Assembly (NCBI RefSeq): GCF_038900095.1
Contig: NZ_JBBMQQ010000008.1
Location: 62,001-126,000, forward strand
Direction: 5' to 3'
Origin: Hoeflea sp038900095
GTDB taxonomy: Bacteria; Pseudomonadota; Alphaproteobacteria; Rhizobiales; Rhizobiaceae
DNA: 64,000 nt
The translations under genes and the position numbers were made by a program. Positions 1 through 10,402 of this stretch are shown one piece after another. The notes under the pieces were generated by a model. That model made no database searches and had not been told where the DNA came from. It saw only the letters and a program-made list of their open reading frames with translations. Position 1 is the first letter of the stretch. Each line of letters opens with the position of its first letter.

Positions 1-716
1 ATCTTATCGCAGCCAGCGGTGCGGAGATCGTCTGGATCGAGGATTCGGGCGACGGTCTTGCAGACGCGATGTTTACCCATGACCCCTCGCTGGTCACCGA
101 CAAGGGCGCCGTGATCTTGCGCATGGGCAAGCCGGGCCGGATGGCGGAACCCGAACTTCATGCGAAAGCGTACCAGGCCGCGGGCGTGCCGATCCTCGGA
201 CGGATCGAAGCTCCGGGGTGCGTCGAGGGCGGCGACTGCGTATGGGTCGACAAGAACACGCTCGCGGTTGGACGTGGCGTGCGGACCAACCAGGCAGGCA
301 TTGAGCAACTGGGCAAAATTCTTGCGCCATTGGGCGTGAGTGTTCTCGGCTTCGACCTTCCGCTCGGCAATGGCGCAGACGCCTGCCTGCACCTGATGTC
401 GGTGATTTCGCCGCTCGACGAGAAACTGGCCCTTGTCTATGCGCCGATGCTTCCCGTCGCCTTCTGGCAATTGCTCAAGGAGCGCGGCTACACCCTCGTG
501 GAAGCCCCCGACGACGAATTTGCGGCTTCCAACGGGCTCAATCTCAACGTGCTGGCGATCACCCCCGGCGAGGTGATCATGGTTGACGGGTTTGCCAAGA
601 CCCGTGCCCTGATGGAACAGGCCGGCTGCAAGGTAACTGCGTTCAAGGCCGATGCGCTGTGCATTCCCTGCGAAGGCGGACCAACCTGCCTGACGCGTCC
701 CGTGTGGCGGGAATGA
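1..716 (+). CDS. Guanidine-modifying hydrolase (DDAH/arginine deiminase superfamily), 5' end cut by window
   Basis: The reading frame is open from base 3, so the N-terminus lies outside the window; 237 residues are visible, close to the roughly 255 of dimethylargininase-like proteins. The family pattern is clear: FTHDPSLVT near the start, the EGGDCVWVD substrate-binding loop, the catalytic histidine in CLHLMSVISPLD, and a catalytic cysteine near the C-terminus in GGPTCLTRPVW. Family members hydrolyse the guanidino group of arginine or methylated arginines, giving citrulline plus ammonia or methylamine, in the cytoplasm. Its stop overlaps the start of a TetR gene (ATGA), followed by AruH- and AruI-like genes, so the likely substrate is arginine or a derivative. 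The exact substrate (dimethylarginine, arginine or another guanidine) cannot be read from the sequence. Confidence 0.85.
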   Translation, partial: LIAASGAEIVWIEDSGDGLADAMFTHDPSLVTDKGAVILRMGKPGRMAEPELHAKAYQAAGVPILGRIEAPGCVEGGDCVWVDKNTLAVGRGVRTNQAGIEQLGKILAPLGVSVLGFDLPLGNGADACLHLMSVISPLDEKLALVYAPMLPVAFWQLLKERGYTLVEAPDDEFAASNGLNLNVLAITPGEVIMVDGFAKTRALMEQAGCKVTAFKADALCIPCEGGPTCLTRPVWRE

Positions 717-1342
717 CGCGGCGGACGTTTCATCGTGAAACCGAAGCGGTTCGGCAAAATGACCTGATCGCCGCAACACTCGACAGTGTTGCGGAACTGG
801 GGCTGGCCGGTGCCACGGTACGCGAGGTTGCCTACCGTGCCGGCGTGACCCCGGGACTGATCCGGCGCTACTTCGACAACAAGGAACGACTGGTTGCAGC
901 AGCCTACCGGACCTTCATCTCGAACCTGATCGAAACGGCTGCGGCCGGGTGTGGAGACGGGCCTGCGCATGCGCGGCTGGCCGGGCTGATCCGCGCCAGC
1001 GTCACCGCCCCGGTGGCCGACGGCCGCACCCTGTCGATCTGGGCGGCCTTCATCGGAACCGTCAACTCGGACCCGGTGATGGCTGAGACTCATCGCGAAG
1101 GCTACCAGGCTTTCCGCGACCTGATCGAGCAGCTTGTCGGCGAATGCCTGCGGGAATGCGGCACCGACGCTTCACACCAGAGCATCCGCCAGCATGCGAT
1201 TGTGCTGAACGCATTGCTTGACGGATTGTGGATCGAAATTTCCATGGGCGGCGACGATTTCTCGCGCATGGACGTGGTCAGAATCGCACTCGATTCAACA
1301 GCGACATTGCTTGGCATAGACCCGGCTGAATTCAGGGAATGA
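713..1342 (+). CDS. TetR-family transcriptional regulator, BetI-like
   Basis: This 209-residue protein begins MTRRTFHRE; the ATG at 713 overlaps the TGA of the upstream hydrolase, which decides the start over an in-frame ATG at 659 inside that gene. Residues about 15-65 form a TetR helix-turn-helix (ATLDSVAELG, then TVREVAYRAGVTPGLIRRYF and the NKERLVAA helix). The remainder is alpha-helical and resembles the BetI-type C-terminal ligand domain, with the LLDGLWIEIS stretch typical of that subgroup. Its stop overlaps the next gene's ATG, so it is co-transcribed with the arginine transaminase pathway genes and most simply represses its own operon in response to arginine or a catabolite. That role is inferred from position. 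Confidence 0.85.
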   Translation: MTRRTFHRETEAVRQNDLIAATLDSVAELGLAGATVREVAYRAGVTPGLIRRYFDNKERLVAAAYRTFISNLIETAAAGCGDGPAHARLAGLIRASVTAPVADGRTLSIWAAFIGTVNSDPVMAETHREGYQAFRDLIEQLVGECLRECGTDASHQSIRQHAIVLNALLDGLWIEISMGGDDFSRMDVVRIALDSTATLLGIDPAEFRE

Positions 1343-2511
1343 ACAGTATGAAATACGCGGCAATCACCGAGCGTCTGGCTCATACGGGCGGAGCAAAATG
1401 GGCCATCCATCAACGCTGCCGGGCAATGAAGGCGGAAGGCGCCGACATTATCGAACTGACCATCGGGGAACCGGACCAGCCGCCGGATCCGCAGCTGTTC
1501 GAGGTGTGCCACCAGTCGATGCTGGCGGGCCGGACCGGCTATTCGAGCGGGCGCGGCGAACAAGAGCTCCTGGAGGCGATTGCCACGCGTTACGCACGGC
1601 GGCGCCCGGGAGTGGATGCCGCCAACGTATTGTGCTTTCCTGGCACCCAGACCGCCCTGTTTGCGACCATGATGGCGCTGACCGGTCCGGGTGATGGCGT
1701 GCTTGTCGGCGACCCCTTTTATGCCACTTATGAAGGCGTCATCCTCGCCAGCGGCGCTCACCGGGAATCGGTTGCGCTCAGACCGGAGTACGAATTCCGG
1801 CTCAACGCAGATGATCTGGAAGCGGCGATCACACCGCAGTCCAGGGTGCTGCTGCTCAATTCTCCGCACAATCCCACGGGCGCTGTGCTCACCGCCGATG
1901 ACGTCGCGAAAATCGGCGCTGTCTGCAAAAAGCACGATCTCTGGATCGTTGCCGACGAGGTTTACGAGGAACTGGTGTTTGACGGCACATTCGCCTCGCC
2001 GTTCGACAATCAAGACCTCGCCGACAGGGTGATCGCCGTCTCGTCCATTTCCAAGTCCCACGCCGCGCCGGGCTTCCGCAGCGGATGGGCGGTTGGTCCG
2101 CATGAATTCTGCGAGAAACTGCTGCCGCTCTCCGAGACCATGCTGTTCGGCAACCAGCCGTTCATCGCCGACATGACGGCTTTTGCACTCAATTCGGATC
2201 TGCAGACTTCGGCGCGGATGCGTGAATCGTACAAACACAGGGCCAACCTTTTTGCCGACACACTCGGTAAGCTCGACGGCATCACTGCATATCGTCCGCA
2301 AGCTGGCATGTTCATCGTTCTCGACGTGGCAGGGACCGGACTTGACGGTGAGAAATTCGCCTGGCGCCTGCTCGAGGCAGGCGTTGCCGTGATGCCCGGC
2401 TCGTCGTTCGGCGACAACGCCGGCAATCTGGTTCGGCTCAGCCTGACCGTGCCGGACGAGTCGGTGGTGGAAGCCTGCAACCGCATCGCGCGTTTCGTGG
2501 AAAGCCTCTGA
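1339..2511 (+). CDS. aruH: Arginine:pyruvate transaminase (AruH-like), PLP class I aminotransferase
   Basis: A 390-residue fold-type I aminotransferase. The PLP lysine is Lys239 in SSISKSHAAPGFRSGW; the LNSPHNPTGA loop and the DEVYEELVF aspartate that contacts the pyridine nitrogen are present. It resembles Pseudomonas AruH along its length, as recalled, for example the DIIELTIGEPD start, FYATYEGVI and GEKFAWRLLEAGVAV regions. AruH transfers the alpha-amino group of L-arginine to pyruvate, giving 2-ketoarginine and alanine. The immediately following gene is AruI-like, the next enzyme of the arginine transaminase pathway, which strongly supports this assignment over a generic aspartate aminotransferase. 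The ATG at 1339 overlaps the TetR stop; a second in-frame ATG lies at 1348. Confidence 0.82.
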   Translation: MNSMKYAAITERLAHTGGAKWAIHQRCRAMKAEGADIIELTIGEPDQPPDPQLFEVCHQSMLAGRTGYSSGRGEQELLEAIATRYARRRPGVDAANVLCFPGTQTALFATMMALTGPGDGVLVGDPFYATYEGVILASGAHRESVALRPEYEFRLNADDLEAAITPQSRVLLLNSPHNPTGAVLTADDVAKIGAVCKKHDLWIVADEVYEELVFDGTFASPFDNQDLADRVIAVSSISKSHAAPGFRSGWAVGPHEFCEKLLPLSETMLFGNQPFIADMTAFALNSDLQTSARMRESYKHRANLFADTLGKLDGITAYRPQAGMFIVLDVAGTGLDGEKFAWRLLEAGVAVMPGSSFGDNAGNLVRLSLTVPDESVVEACNRIARFVESL

Positions 2512-4109
2512 TGGCTGCACATTCATCCACTGTCGGCGAAGTGCTGGTGAGCATGCTGGAACAGGCCGGCGTCGACACGGTCTTCGGCATTCCCGGTGTG
2601 CACACCATCGAGCTTTATCGCGGCCTTGCTGCCAGCTCCATCCGTCACATCACGCCGCGGCACGAGCAGGGCGCGGGCTTCATGGTCGATGGCTATGCCC
2701 GTGTCACCGGGCGGCCGGGCGTGTGCTTCGTCATCACCGGACCGGGCCTGACCAACACGCTGACCGCCATGGCACAGGCACGCGCCGACAGCATTCCGAT
2801 GCTGGTAATCTCCGGCGTCAACGCCACACCGACGCTGGGCAAGGGCCGCGGTCACCTGCATGAACTGCCGGACCAGGCAGGTCTCGCCAGTACCGTGGCG
2901 CTGTGGTCGCACACGCTGACGGACCCCGGGCAGCTGGGTGCGGTCTTGCGAGAGGCATTCGCGATCATGACAAGCGGCCGCCCCGGTCCGGTCCACATAG
3001 AGATCCCCACCGACGTGATGAAGCTGCCGGCACCGGAGCAGGCCTTCGAGATGCCCGCCGCCCCCTCGTTGCGCCCCTCCCCGGTTGACCTCGCCACAGC
3101 GGCGCGCATGTGCGCCGAGGCCCGCAAGCCGGCGATCCTGATCGGCGGCGGCGCTGTGCGGCTTGACGGGGCTGTTCGCCGGTTCGCCGAAATGCTTGAC
3201 GCGCCGGTGATCAGCACCACCAACGCCCGCGGGATCATGTCGGGCCATCCACTTGATGTGCCCGCCAGCCCCAGCCTCGCCTGCGTCCGCGAGATGCTTG
3301 CCGCCTCGGACCTTGTGCTGGCGCTGGGAACCGAACTCGGGCCGACCGATTGCGACATGTACGAGAATGGCGGCTTTTGCCTGCCGGCCAACCTGATCAG
3401 GGTCGACATCGACGAGGACCAGCTGGCGCGCGGTGCGAAGCCCGCGCTGGCAATCAAAGCCGGGCTTGCTGCCTTCATTGAAGACATGCTCGAGGATTCC
3501 GGTACCTGGACGCCACACCGCTCCGGCGACGGGGCAACACGCGCCGGCAGTCTTCGCGACTTGGCCAGGACCGAGATCGGCGAAGCCTATTGCGGACATA
3601 TCAACTTGCTGCAGGACATCTGGAGAGCCTTGCCGGAAGCTACCCTTGTTGGGGATTCGACGCAGCTGGTCTATGCCGGCAACATGTATGTCGAGGCACC
3701 ACGGGAAACCGCCTGGTTCAATTCAGCCACCGGCTTCGGCACTCTTGGCTACGCGGCGCCAGCGGCAACAGGAGCGGCACTGGGCCAGGCCGGGCGCCCG
3801 GTGGTGGCGCTGCTCGGCGATGGCGGCTTCCAGTTCACGCTCGCAGAACTTGGCAGCGCCCGCGATTGCGATGCCGATGTGGCCTTCCTGGTCTGGAACA
3901 ATTCAGGCTACCAGGAGATCGAAACCTCGATGGTCGACTCCAGCATCACTCCGATCGGAGTTACCCCGTCTGCGCCGGATTTTTCGATGGTGGCATCGGC
4001 CTATGGCCTTGCCTCGCGCCGGGTCGGCAGCCGCGACGAAATCATCGCGGCGCTGAAGGAAATGCCACGGCCCTGCCTGATCGAATACATCGACAGCGGT
4101 TCCGCCTGA
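2511..4109 (+). CDS. aruI: 5-guanidino-2-oxopentanoate (2-ketoarginine) decarboxylase, ThDP-dependent (AruI-like)
   Basis: This 532-residue protein has the three-domain layout of acetolactate-synthase-like enzymes: pyrimidine-binding domain with the catalytic Glu52 in RHEQGAGFMVDGYAR, a central domain, and a pyrophosphate-binding domain with GDG at residues 436-438 and the NNSGYQ end of the ThDP motif. FGIPGVHTIELYRGL at the N-terminus and GYGTLGY-like FGTLGYAAPA match AruI of Pseudomonas, as I recall it. AruI decarboxylates 2-ketoarginine to 4-guanidinobutyraldehyde and CO2. Its ATG shares one base with the aruH stop, so the pair is translationally coupled. An acetolactate synthase role is unlikely because there is no small-subunit gene and the neighbour is AruH-like. 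Confidence 0.85.
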   Translation: MAAHSSTVGEVLVSMLEQAGVDTVFGIPGVHTIELYRGLAASSIRHITPRHEQGAGFMVDGYARVTGRPGVCFVITGPGLTNTLTAMAQARADSIPMLVISGVNATPTLGKGRGHLHELPDQAGLASTVALWSHTLTDPGQLGAVLREAFAIMTSGRPGPVHIEIPTDVMKLPAPEQAFEMPAAPSLRPSPVDLATAARMCAEARKPAILIGGGAVRLDGAVRRFAEMLDAPVISTTNARGIMSGHPLDVPASPSLACVREMLAASDLVLALGTELGPTDCDMYENGGFCLPANLIRVDIDEDQLARGAKPALAIKAGLAAFIEDMLEDSGTWTPHRSGDGATRAGSLRDLARTEIGEAYCGHINLLQDIWRALPEATLVGDSTQLVYAGNMYVEAPRETAWFNSATGFGTLGYAAPAATGAALGQAGRPVVALLGDGGFQFTLAELGSARDCDADVAFLVWNNSGYQEIETSMVDSSITPIGVTPSAPDFSMVASAYGLASRRVGSRDEIIAALKEMPRPCLIEYIDSGSA

Positions 4110-4113
4110 TCAC

Positions 4114-5277
4114 TCACGCGCAGAGCGCATCCAGCAACCGATCGATGAAGGCTTCGCCGGCGGCGAGCTGTTCCAGCGAGAGAAACTCGTCGGGCTGGTG
4201 TGCCTGGGCGATATCGCCCGGTCCGCAGATCACCGTCGAATAGCCACGGACCTGGAACTGGCTGCCTTCGGTGCCGTAGCTGACCACATGGCGGCCATTG
4301 TCGCCGGTCAGGCGGCGGGCCAGCGTTTCAGCCGGACCATCGGTCTCGGGGGTCAGCGCCGGAAGCGCAAAGCCGCGCTCGAGATCAATCCCGCTATCGG
4401 GATGGATTTTCTGCATCTCGGTAGTCAACTCCGCCGCTTTCGCCTCGAAGGCATTGGCCCAGTCCTGCGGGCTTTCGCCGGGCACAAAGCGGAATTCGAT
4501 GAAAAAGCGGCAATCCTTGGCGGTGATGTTGTGCGCGGTACCACCCTCGATGGTGCCGACATGCAGCGTGGTGAAAGGCGGATCGAAGGGGGCGGCCAGT
4601 TCGGACGGCTGCCGCGCAGCATTTTCCGCATTGCGCTGGTTAGCCCAGTCGATCAGCTTCGCCGCCTGCATGATGGCGCTGACACCGTAAGGCAGGAGTG
4701 ACGAATGCACTTCGAAGCCGCGGACGTGAACCTTGTAGGCAAGACCGCCCTTGTGGCCGGTGACCACCCGCATCATGGTCGGCTCTCCGACAATGACCTC
4801 GCGGGCGCGCGGCAGGGCTCCCAGCATTGTCTCGACGAGATCGACGACGGCGACGCAGCCGACTTCCTCGTCGAACGACAGCGCCAACTGCAGCGGCCGC
4901 TTGAGCGGCAGCTTGGCGGCCCGCACCATTGCCATGAGCGCCAGTGCGTCAAATCCCTTCATGTCGCAGGAACCGCGGCCATAGAGTTTTCCGTCGCGCT
5001 CGGTCAGCGTCCATGGATCGGTGGTCCAGGCCTGGCCGTCGACCGGCACCACGTCTGTATGACCCGACAGGATCACCCCGCCATCGATTTCAGGGCCGGT
5101 CTGTGCATAAAGGTGCGCCTTCGTGCCGCAGGGGCTCATGATCCGTTCGGAGCGGATTCCATGCTGCGAAAGATAGGCCTCGACCCACTCGACAAGCGGC
5201 AAATTGGTGTCACGGCTTACCGTCGGGAACGAAACCAGCTTTGCCAAAATTTCGCGAACACTAGAATTATCTTCCAT
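4114..5277 (-). CDS. argE: Acetylornithine deacetylase-like M20 peptidase/deacylase
   Basis: A 387-residue M20 metallohydrolase. The metal ligands are visible: His73 and Asp75 in SGHTDVVPVDG, Asp105 in GRGSCDMKGFD, the glutamate pair in SFDEEVGC, and the C-terminal GPGDIAQAHQPDEF histidine. A dimerisation domain sits between. The closest named family is ArgE, which hydrolyses N-acetylornithine to ornithine and acetate in the cytoplasm. Rhizobia often carry several ArgE paralogues beside catabolic loci, so the substrate here may be another N-acyl amino acid. The gene converges on aruI with a 4-bp gap, and its start faces the promoter region of the peptide transporter operon. Confidence 0.78.
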   Translation of the reverse strand: MEDNSSVREILAKLVSFPTVSRDTNLPLVEWVEAYLSQHGIRSERIMSPCGTKAHLYAQTGPEIDGGVILSGHTDVVPVDGQAWTTDPWTLTERDGKLYGRGSCDMKGFDALALMAMVRAAKLPLKRPLQLALSFDEEVGCVAVVDLVETMLGALPRAREVIVGEPTMMRVVTGHKGGLAYKVHVRGFEVHSSLLPYGVSAIMQAAKLIDWANQRNAENAARQPSELAAPFDPPFTTLHVGTIEGGTAHNITAKDCRFFIEFRFVPGESPQDWANAFEAKAAELTTEMQKIHPDSGIDLERGFALPALTPETDGPAETLARRLTGDNGRHVVSYGTEGSQFQVRGYSTVICGPGDIAQAHQPDEFLSLEQLAAGEAFIDRLLDALCA

Positions 5278-5534
5278 AAACAGGCCTCAAATTGGTTGGA
5301 ATCATCAATAGCATTCCACTATCCACACTTTTGTTGGCATTCGCTGCCGTTGTCCAGTGCCGGTTTTGCGGGAAACCCTGTTCCGGGCTGCAGCACGTCT
5401 GGACACTTATCACCCAAATTGAAAAACCCCACTGGTCAACCCGAGAGAAATTGGTCAATAGTATGGGTCACCGGCGATTGCGAGATCAGACCGGCAACAA
5501 AAATAACGGGAAAACATCTCCCGAGGGGTACAGT
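5278..5534. promoter_or_regulatory. Divergent control region between argE-like gene and the Opp-type operon, with GGTCAA direct repeats
   Basis: This 257-bp region separates divergent genes and no convincing gene is seen in it. Two GGTCAA repeats lie at 5434-5439 and 5453-5458, 19 bp apart, about two helical turns, and a related GGGTCA follows at 5465. Read on the minus strand these are TTGACC repeats. They could be a regulator binding site or overlap a minus-strand -35 element. The plus-strand gene has a ribosome binding site (GAGGGG) just before its ATG at 5535. The regulatory role is inference. Confidence 0.35.
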
Positions 5535-6546
5535 ATGCCAGACACGGCCATGCCAATTCTGGATGTTAAAGGGCTTAAAACGGTTTTCCGCACCCGCGGC
5601 GGTGAAGTTCACGCGGTCAACTCCGTCGATTTCGATCTGCGCCCGGGCGAATTGCTCGGCGTTGTCGGGGAAAGCGGATCTGGAAAATCGGTGACCATGA
5701 TGTCACTGCTTCGACTTCTGCCTTCTCCGCCTGCGGAGATGCGGGACGGAACGGTGATGTTTGACGGTCAGGACCTGCTAAAGATCAGCGCGGAGGAGTT
5801 GCGGAAAGTACGCGGCTCCAAGATCGGCTTTATCTTTCAGGACCCGATGACATCGCTCAACCCGGTCTACACGATCGGATTCCAGCTTGCCGAGCCGTTG
5901 CGGGCACATCTCGGCATGTCCAAGGCGCAAGCACGGGAACGGTCGATCGAGCTTCTGCAGCTTGTCGGCATCCCCGACGCCGAGAGGCGGCTGAAGGATT
6001 ATCCACACCAGTTTTCAGGCGGCATGCGCCAGCGCGTGATGATTGCCATTGCGCTTGCATGCGATCCGCAGGTGCTGATCGCGGACGAGCCGACGACGGC
6101 TCTGGACGTGACCATCCAGGCGCAGATCATCGAACTGGTCAAGGAACTGCGCCAGAAGCTCGGGATGGCGATCATCTGGATCACGCACGACCTTGGGGTC
6201 ATCGCCGGGATCGCCGACAGGGTGATGGTGATGTATGCCGGCCAGGTGGTTGAGGAAGGTCCCGTCAACGAGATCTTCCGCGATCCGCGGCATCCCTATA
6301 CCCAGGCGCTGTTGAAGACCGTTCCGGCCGTGCGCGGCCCGCGCGCCGACAAGCTGCAGGTGATCGAAGGCCAGCCGCCGATCATGTACGAAGCGCCTGC
6401 GGCCTGCTCGTTCCGCAACCGCTGCCAGTTTGCCTTTGACCGCTGCTCACAGGAAAACCCGGCGCTTGCCGAGATTTCCGCACCGGGCCATCGCGCCGCC
6501 TGTTTCCTGCTGGACAAGGCCTCAACGCCAGAGCCGGAGGCCGTCA

Positions 6547-6554
<8 letters not shown>
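5535..6554 (+). CDS. Oligopeptide/dipeptide ABC transporter ATP-binding protein (OppD/DppD type)
   Basis: A 339-residue ATPase of the peptide-importer family. Walker A is GESGSGKS at residues 45-52, the signature is FSGGMRQRV, Walker B is LIADEPTTALDVT, and the C-terminal oligopeptide-transporter domain carries the cysteine-rich CSFRNRCQFAFDRC segment that in this family binds an iron-sulphur cluster. The ATG at 5535 has a good ribosome binding site; the open frame extends further upstream without coding-like sequence. It is the first gene of a five-gene operon (two ATPases, binding protein, two permeases), and its end overlaps the next ATPase by 8 bp. It energises import at the inner membrane from the cytoplasmic side. 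Confidence 0.9.
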
Positions 6555-7604
<1,050 letters not shown>

Positions 7605-7608
<4 letters not shown>

Positions 7609-9305
7609 AACTGAGGACAATTCTGATGGGCGCCGTCGCCGCTGTGGCGATCGCACCTGTCGCACACGCCGAGCGAGGCTCGGACGGCGAAGTCAAGATC
7701 ATCTACTGGCAGGCGCCTTCGATCCTGAACCCGTATCTTTCGGGTGGCACAAAGGACATCGAGGCTTCGTCGCTGATCGTCGAGCCGCTGGCCCGCTTCA
7801 ATGAAAAGGGCGCATTGGTTCCCTATCTTGTCGACGAAATTCCGACCGTTGAAAACGGCGGCGTTGCTGCCGACCTGACATCGATCACCTGGAAGCTGAA
7901 GGAAGGCCTCAAGTGGTCCGACGGCACACCGGTGACCTCGGCCGACGCCAAGTTCACCGCCGAATACTGCATGGCGCCTGACGGCGGTTGTGCGCAAAGT
8001 GCAAAGTTCGACGGCGTGAAAAGCGTCGAGACACCGGATGAGCGCACAATCGTGGTGAATTTCACCGGACCGAAGCCTGTGCCTTACGCAGCCTTTGTCG
8101 GCGCCCAGTCGCCGCTGATCCAGGCGGCCCAGTTCAAGGATTGCCTCGGCGCGAAAGCGCAGGAATGCACTTCGGCCAATTTCGGCCCGATCGGCACCGG
8201 ACCTTTCGTCGTCACCGACTTCAAGCCGAACGACGTGATCACCATGAAGGCCAACGAAAACTACCGCGATCCGGCCAAGCCGGCATTCGCGACCTTGACC
8301 TTCAAGGGCGGCGGCGACGCAGCATCCGCTGGCCGTGCAGTTCTGGAAACCGGCGAGTACGACTACGCCTGGAACCTGCAGCTTGCTCCCGAAGTCATTG
8401 CCAAGATGGCCGAAGGCGGCAAGGGCAAGCCGATTTCCGGCTTCGGTACGCTGGTTGAGCGCATCGAAATGAACATGACCGATCCTTCGCCGGACCTGCC
8501 GGAAGGTGAGCGCGCAACGGCCAAGCACCCGCACCCGATCCTGTCAGACATGAGGGTTCGCAAGGCACTCTCGATGGCGATCGACCGCAACCTGCTGGTT
8601 GAAATCGGTTACGGCCAGGCTGGCCGCCCGACCTGCAACCTGGTGCCTGCACCGGAACTGTTCGCTTCGCCGAACACAGACTGTATTGCCCAGGATGTGG
8701 ATGGCGCGAAGGCGCTGCTCGACGAAGCCGGCTGGACCGTCGGTGCCGACGGCGTCCGCGAGAAGGATGGCAAGAAGTTCAAGCTTCTTTTCCAGACTTC
8801 AACCAACGCCGTGCGTCAGGATTTCCAGGCGCTGATCAAGCAGTGGTGGTCGGATATCGGTGTTGAAACCGAACTCAAGAACATTGACGGTTCAGTGTTC
8901 TTCGGTGGCGATCCGGCTTCCCCGGACACGTTCCAGAAGTTCTATGCCGACGTGGAAATGTACGCCAACAACTTCGACGGGACAGATCCGGAGCAGTATC
9001 TTGGCCAGTACACTTGCGAGAAGGCCCCGCGGCCCGAAACGCAGTGGCAGGGTGAGAACATCAACCGCTTCTGCGATCCGGCCTATGACGAACTGGTTGC
9101 CGAACTCGGCAAGACCGGCGAAATCTCCAAGCGTGCCGAAATCGCCAAGAAGCTCAACGAGATGGTCACCAAGGACTCGATGACAATCGTACCGCTGGTT
9201 GATCGTGGCCGCGTGTCGGCTCATTCCAACAGCCTCGGCGGTGTTGTGCTCAACACCTGGGATTCCGAGATCTGGAATGCAGCGGACTGGTACCGCATCA
9301 AGTAA
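7605..9305 (+). CDS. Periplasmic substrate-binding protein, family 5 (peptide/nickel/opine type)
   Basis: A 566-residue secreted protein. A Sec signal peptide of about 22 residues (MKLRTILMGAVAAVAIAPVAHA) precedes the mature start ERGSDGEVKIIYWQ. Family 5 features follow: LNPYLSGGTKDIEASSLIVEPL, WKLKEGLKWSDGTPVTSAD, GTGPFVVTDF and the RKALSMAIDRNLL region. These proteins capture peptides or related ligands in the periplasm and deliver them to the OppBC-type permease. Its place next to arginine genes makes guanidino compounds or arginine-rich peptides possible ligands, but that is only a guess. A ribosome binding site (AAGGAGAC) precedes the ATG. A stable hairpin follows the gene. Confidence 0.88.
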
Positions 9306-9316
9306 TGCAGACAATG

Positions 9317-9342
9317 AATGGTCCCGCTCCGGCGGGGCCATT
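9317..9342 (+). promoter_or_regulatory. Intercistronic hairpin after the binding-protein gene
   Basis: An 11-bp stem with one G-U pair (AATGGTCCCGC pairing with GCGGGGCCATT) closes a TCCG loop. No U-tract follows, so it is more likely an mRNA-stabilising or partially terminating structure than a full terminator. It would raise binding-protein message over permease message. Confidence 0.6.
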
Positions 9343-9394
9343 CCCCCCTGTCCGCTCTTTCCCCGCGCCAAACTGCTGAACCGAGGCGTCGCCT

Positions 9395-10402
9395 ATGCTG
9401 ACTTTTACATTCCGACGATTGTTGTTGGCGATACCGACGCTTGTGCTCATCAGTCTGATCATATTCCTGCTGCTGGATCTGGCGCCGGGCGATCCGCTGG
9501 CCAACCAGCCGCTGAGTATTCCACCTGAAGTCCGGCAGAAAATGCGTGATGCGCTGGGGCTCGATGCGCCCGCCTATATTCGCTACCTGCTCTGGGCCAA
9601 GCAATTCTTCTGGGTTGAGCCGCTGGTCTTCATCGACTGGGTAACCGGCACGAACTTCTCCGAAGGCATGCAGCGCATCGTCTCATGGCAGTTCCGCGCA
9701 CCGGTGTTCGACATCATCATTCAGCGCCTTCCCCAGACACTCTGGGTGGTTGGGCTGGCCTATCTGGTCGGCGTGCTGATCGCGCTGCCCATCGGCATCA
9801 TCTCGGCCTACAAGCAGTATTCCTGGTTCGACCAGGTCGGAACCTTCATTTCGATGATCGGCTTCTCTGTCCCGCCGTTCTTCTCCGGCGTTCTGATGAT
9901 CGTGTTCTTTGCGATCATGTTGCCGTGGTTTCCATCGATCTACGACACCACGCTGGTGGTCAATGATTTCGAGAGCTTCGGCCAGCAAATCCGGCAGATG
10001 ACGTTGCCGGTGATGGTGCTGGCGCTGCAGACGACGGCGCAATTGTCGCGCTTCATGCGCGCCTCGATGCTCGACAATCTCAATCATGACTACGTCCGCA
10101 CGGCGCGGGCCAAGGGCATGACCGAAAAGGTTGTGCTGCTGGTGCATGTGCTGCGCAACTCGATGATCCCGGTGGTGACCGTGATCGCGCTCGGCATTCC
10201 GTCAATTTTCGGCGGCGCCATCATCACCGAGCAGATTTTCAAGGTGAACGGGCTGGGGCAGTTGCTGATCACTGCCATCTACGCAAACGACCTGCCGATG
10301 GTGCAGACGCTGGCGTTCATCTTCGCGGTGCTGATCGTGCTGTGCAACCTTATCGCCGACGTGCTCTACGGCCTGCTTGATCCGAGGATCCGCTATGACT
10401 GA
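9395..10402 (+). CDS. Peptide-type ABC transporter permease (OppB/DppB type)
   Basis: A 335-residue integral membrane protein with about six predicted membrane segments. The first starts at residue 9 (LLAIPTLVLISLIIFLLLD, followed by the LAPGDP motif typical of DppB). The cytoplasmic EAA loop that docks on the ATPase is DYVRTARAKGMTEKVVLLVHVLRNSMIPV. The C-terminus LADVLYGLLDPRIRYD-like ending is characteristic. It lies 89 bp after the binding-protein gene, separated by the hairpin, and overlaps the second permease by 8 bp. It forms half of the translocation channel. Confidence 0.9.
   Translation: MLTFTFRRLLLAIPTLVLISLIIFLLLDLAPGDPLANQPLSIPPEVRQKMRDALGLDAPAYIRYLLWAKQFFWVEPLVFIDWVTGTNFSEGMQRIVSWQFRAPVFDIIIQRLPQTLWVVGLAYLVGVLIALPIGIISAYKQYSWFDQVGTFISMIGFSVPPFFSGVLMIVFFAIMLPWFPSIYDTTLVVNDFESFGQQIRQMTLPVMVLALQTTAQLSRFMRASMLDNLNHDYVRTARAKGMTEKVVLLVHVLRNSMIPVVTVIALGIPSIFGGAIITEQIFKVNGLGQLLITAIYANDLPMVQTLAFIFAVLIVLCNLIADVLYGLLDPRIRYD

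Noticed and set aside
1102..2526. A 474-codon antisense frame over the aruH gene
   Set aside because: The plus-strand aminotransferase is complete with overlaps to both neighbours; the antisense frame is low-complexity in character.
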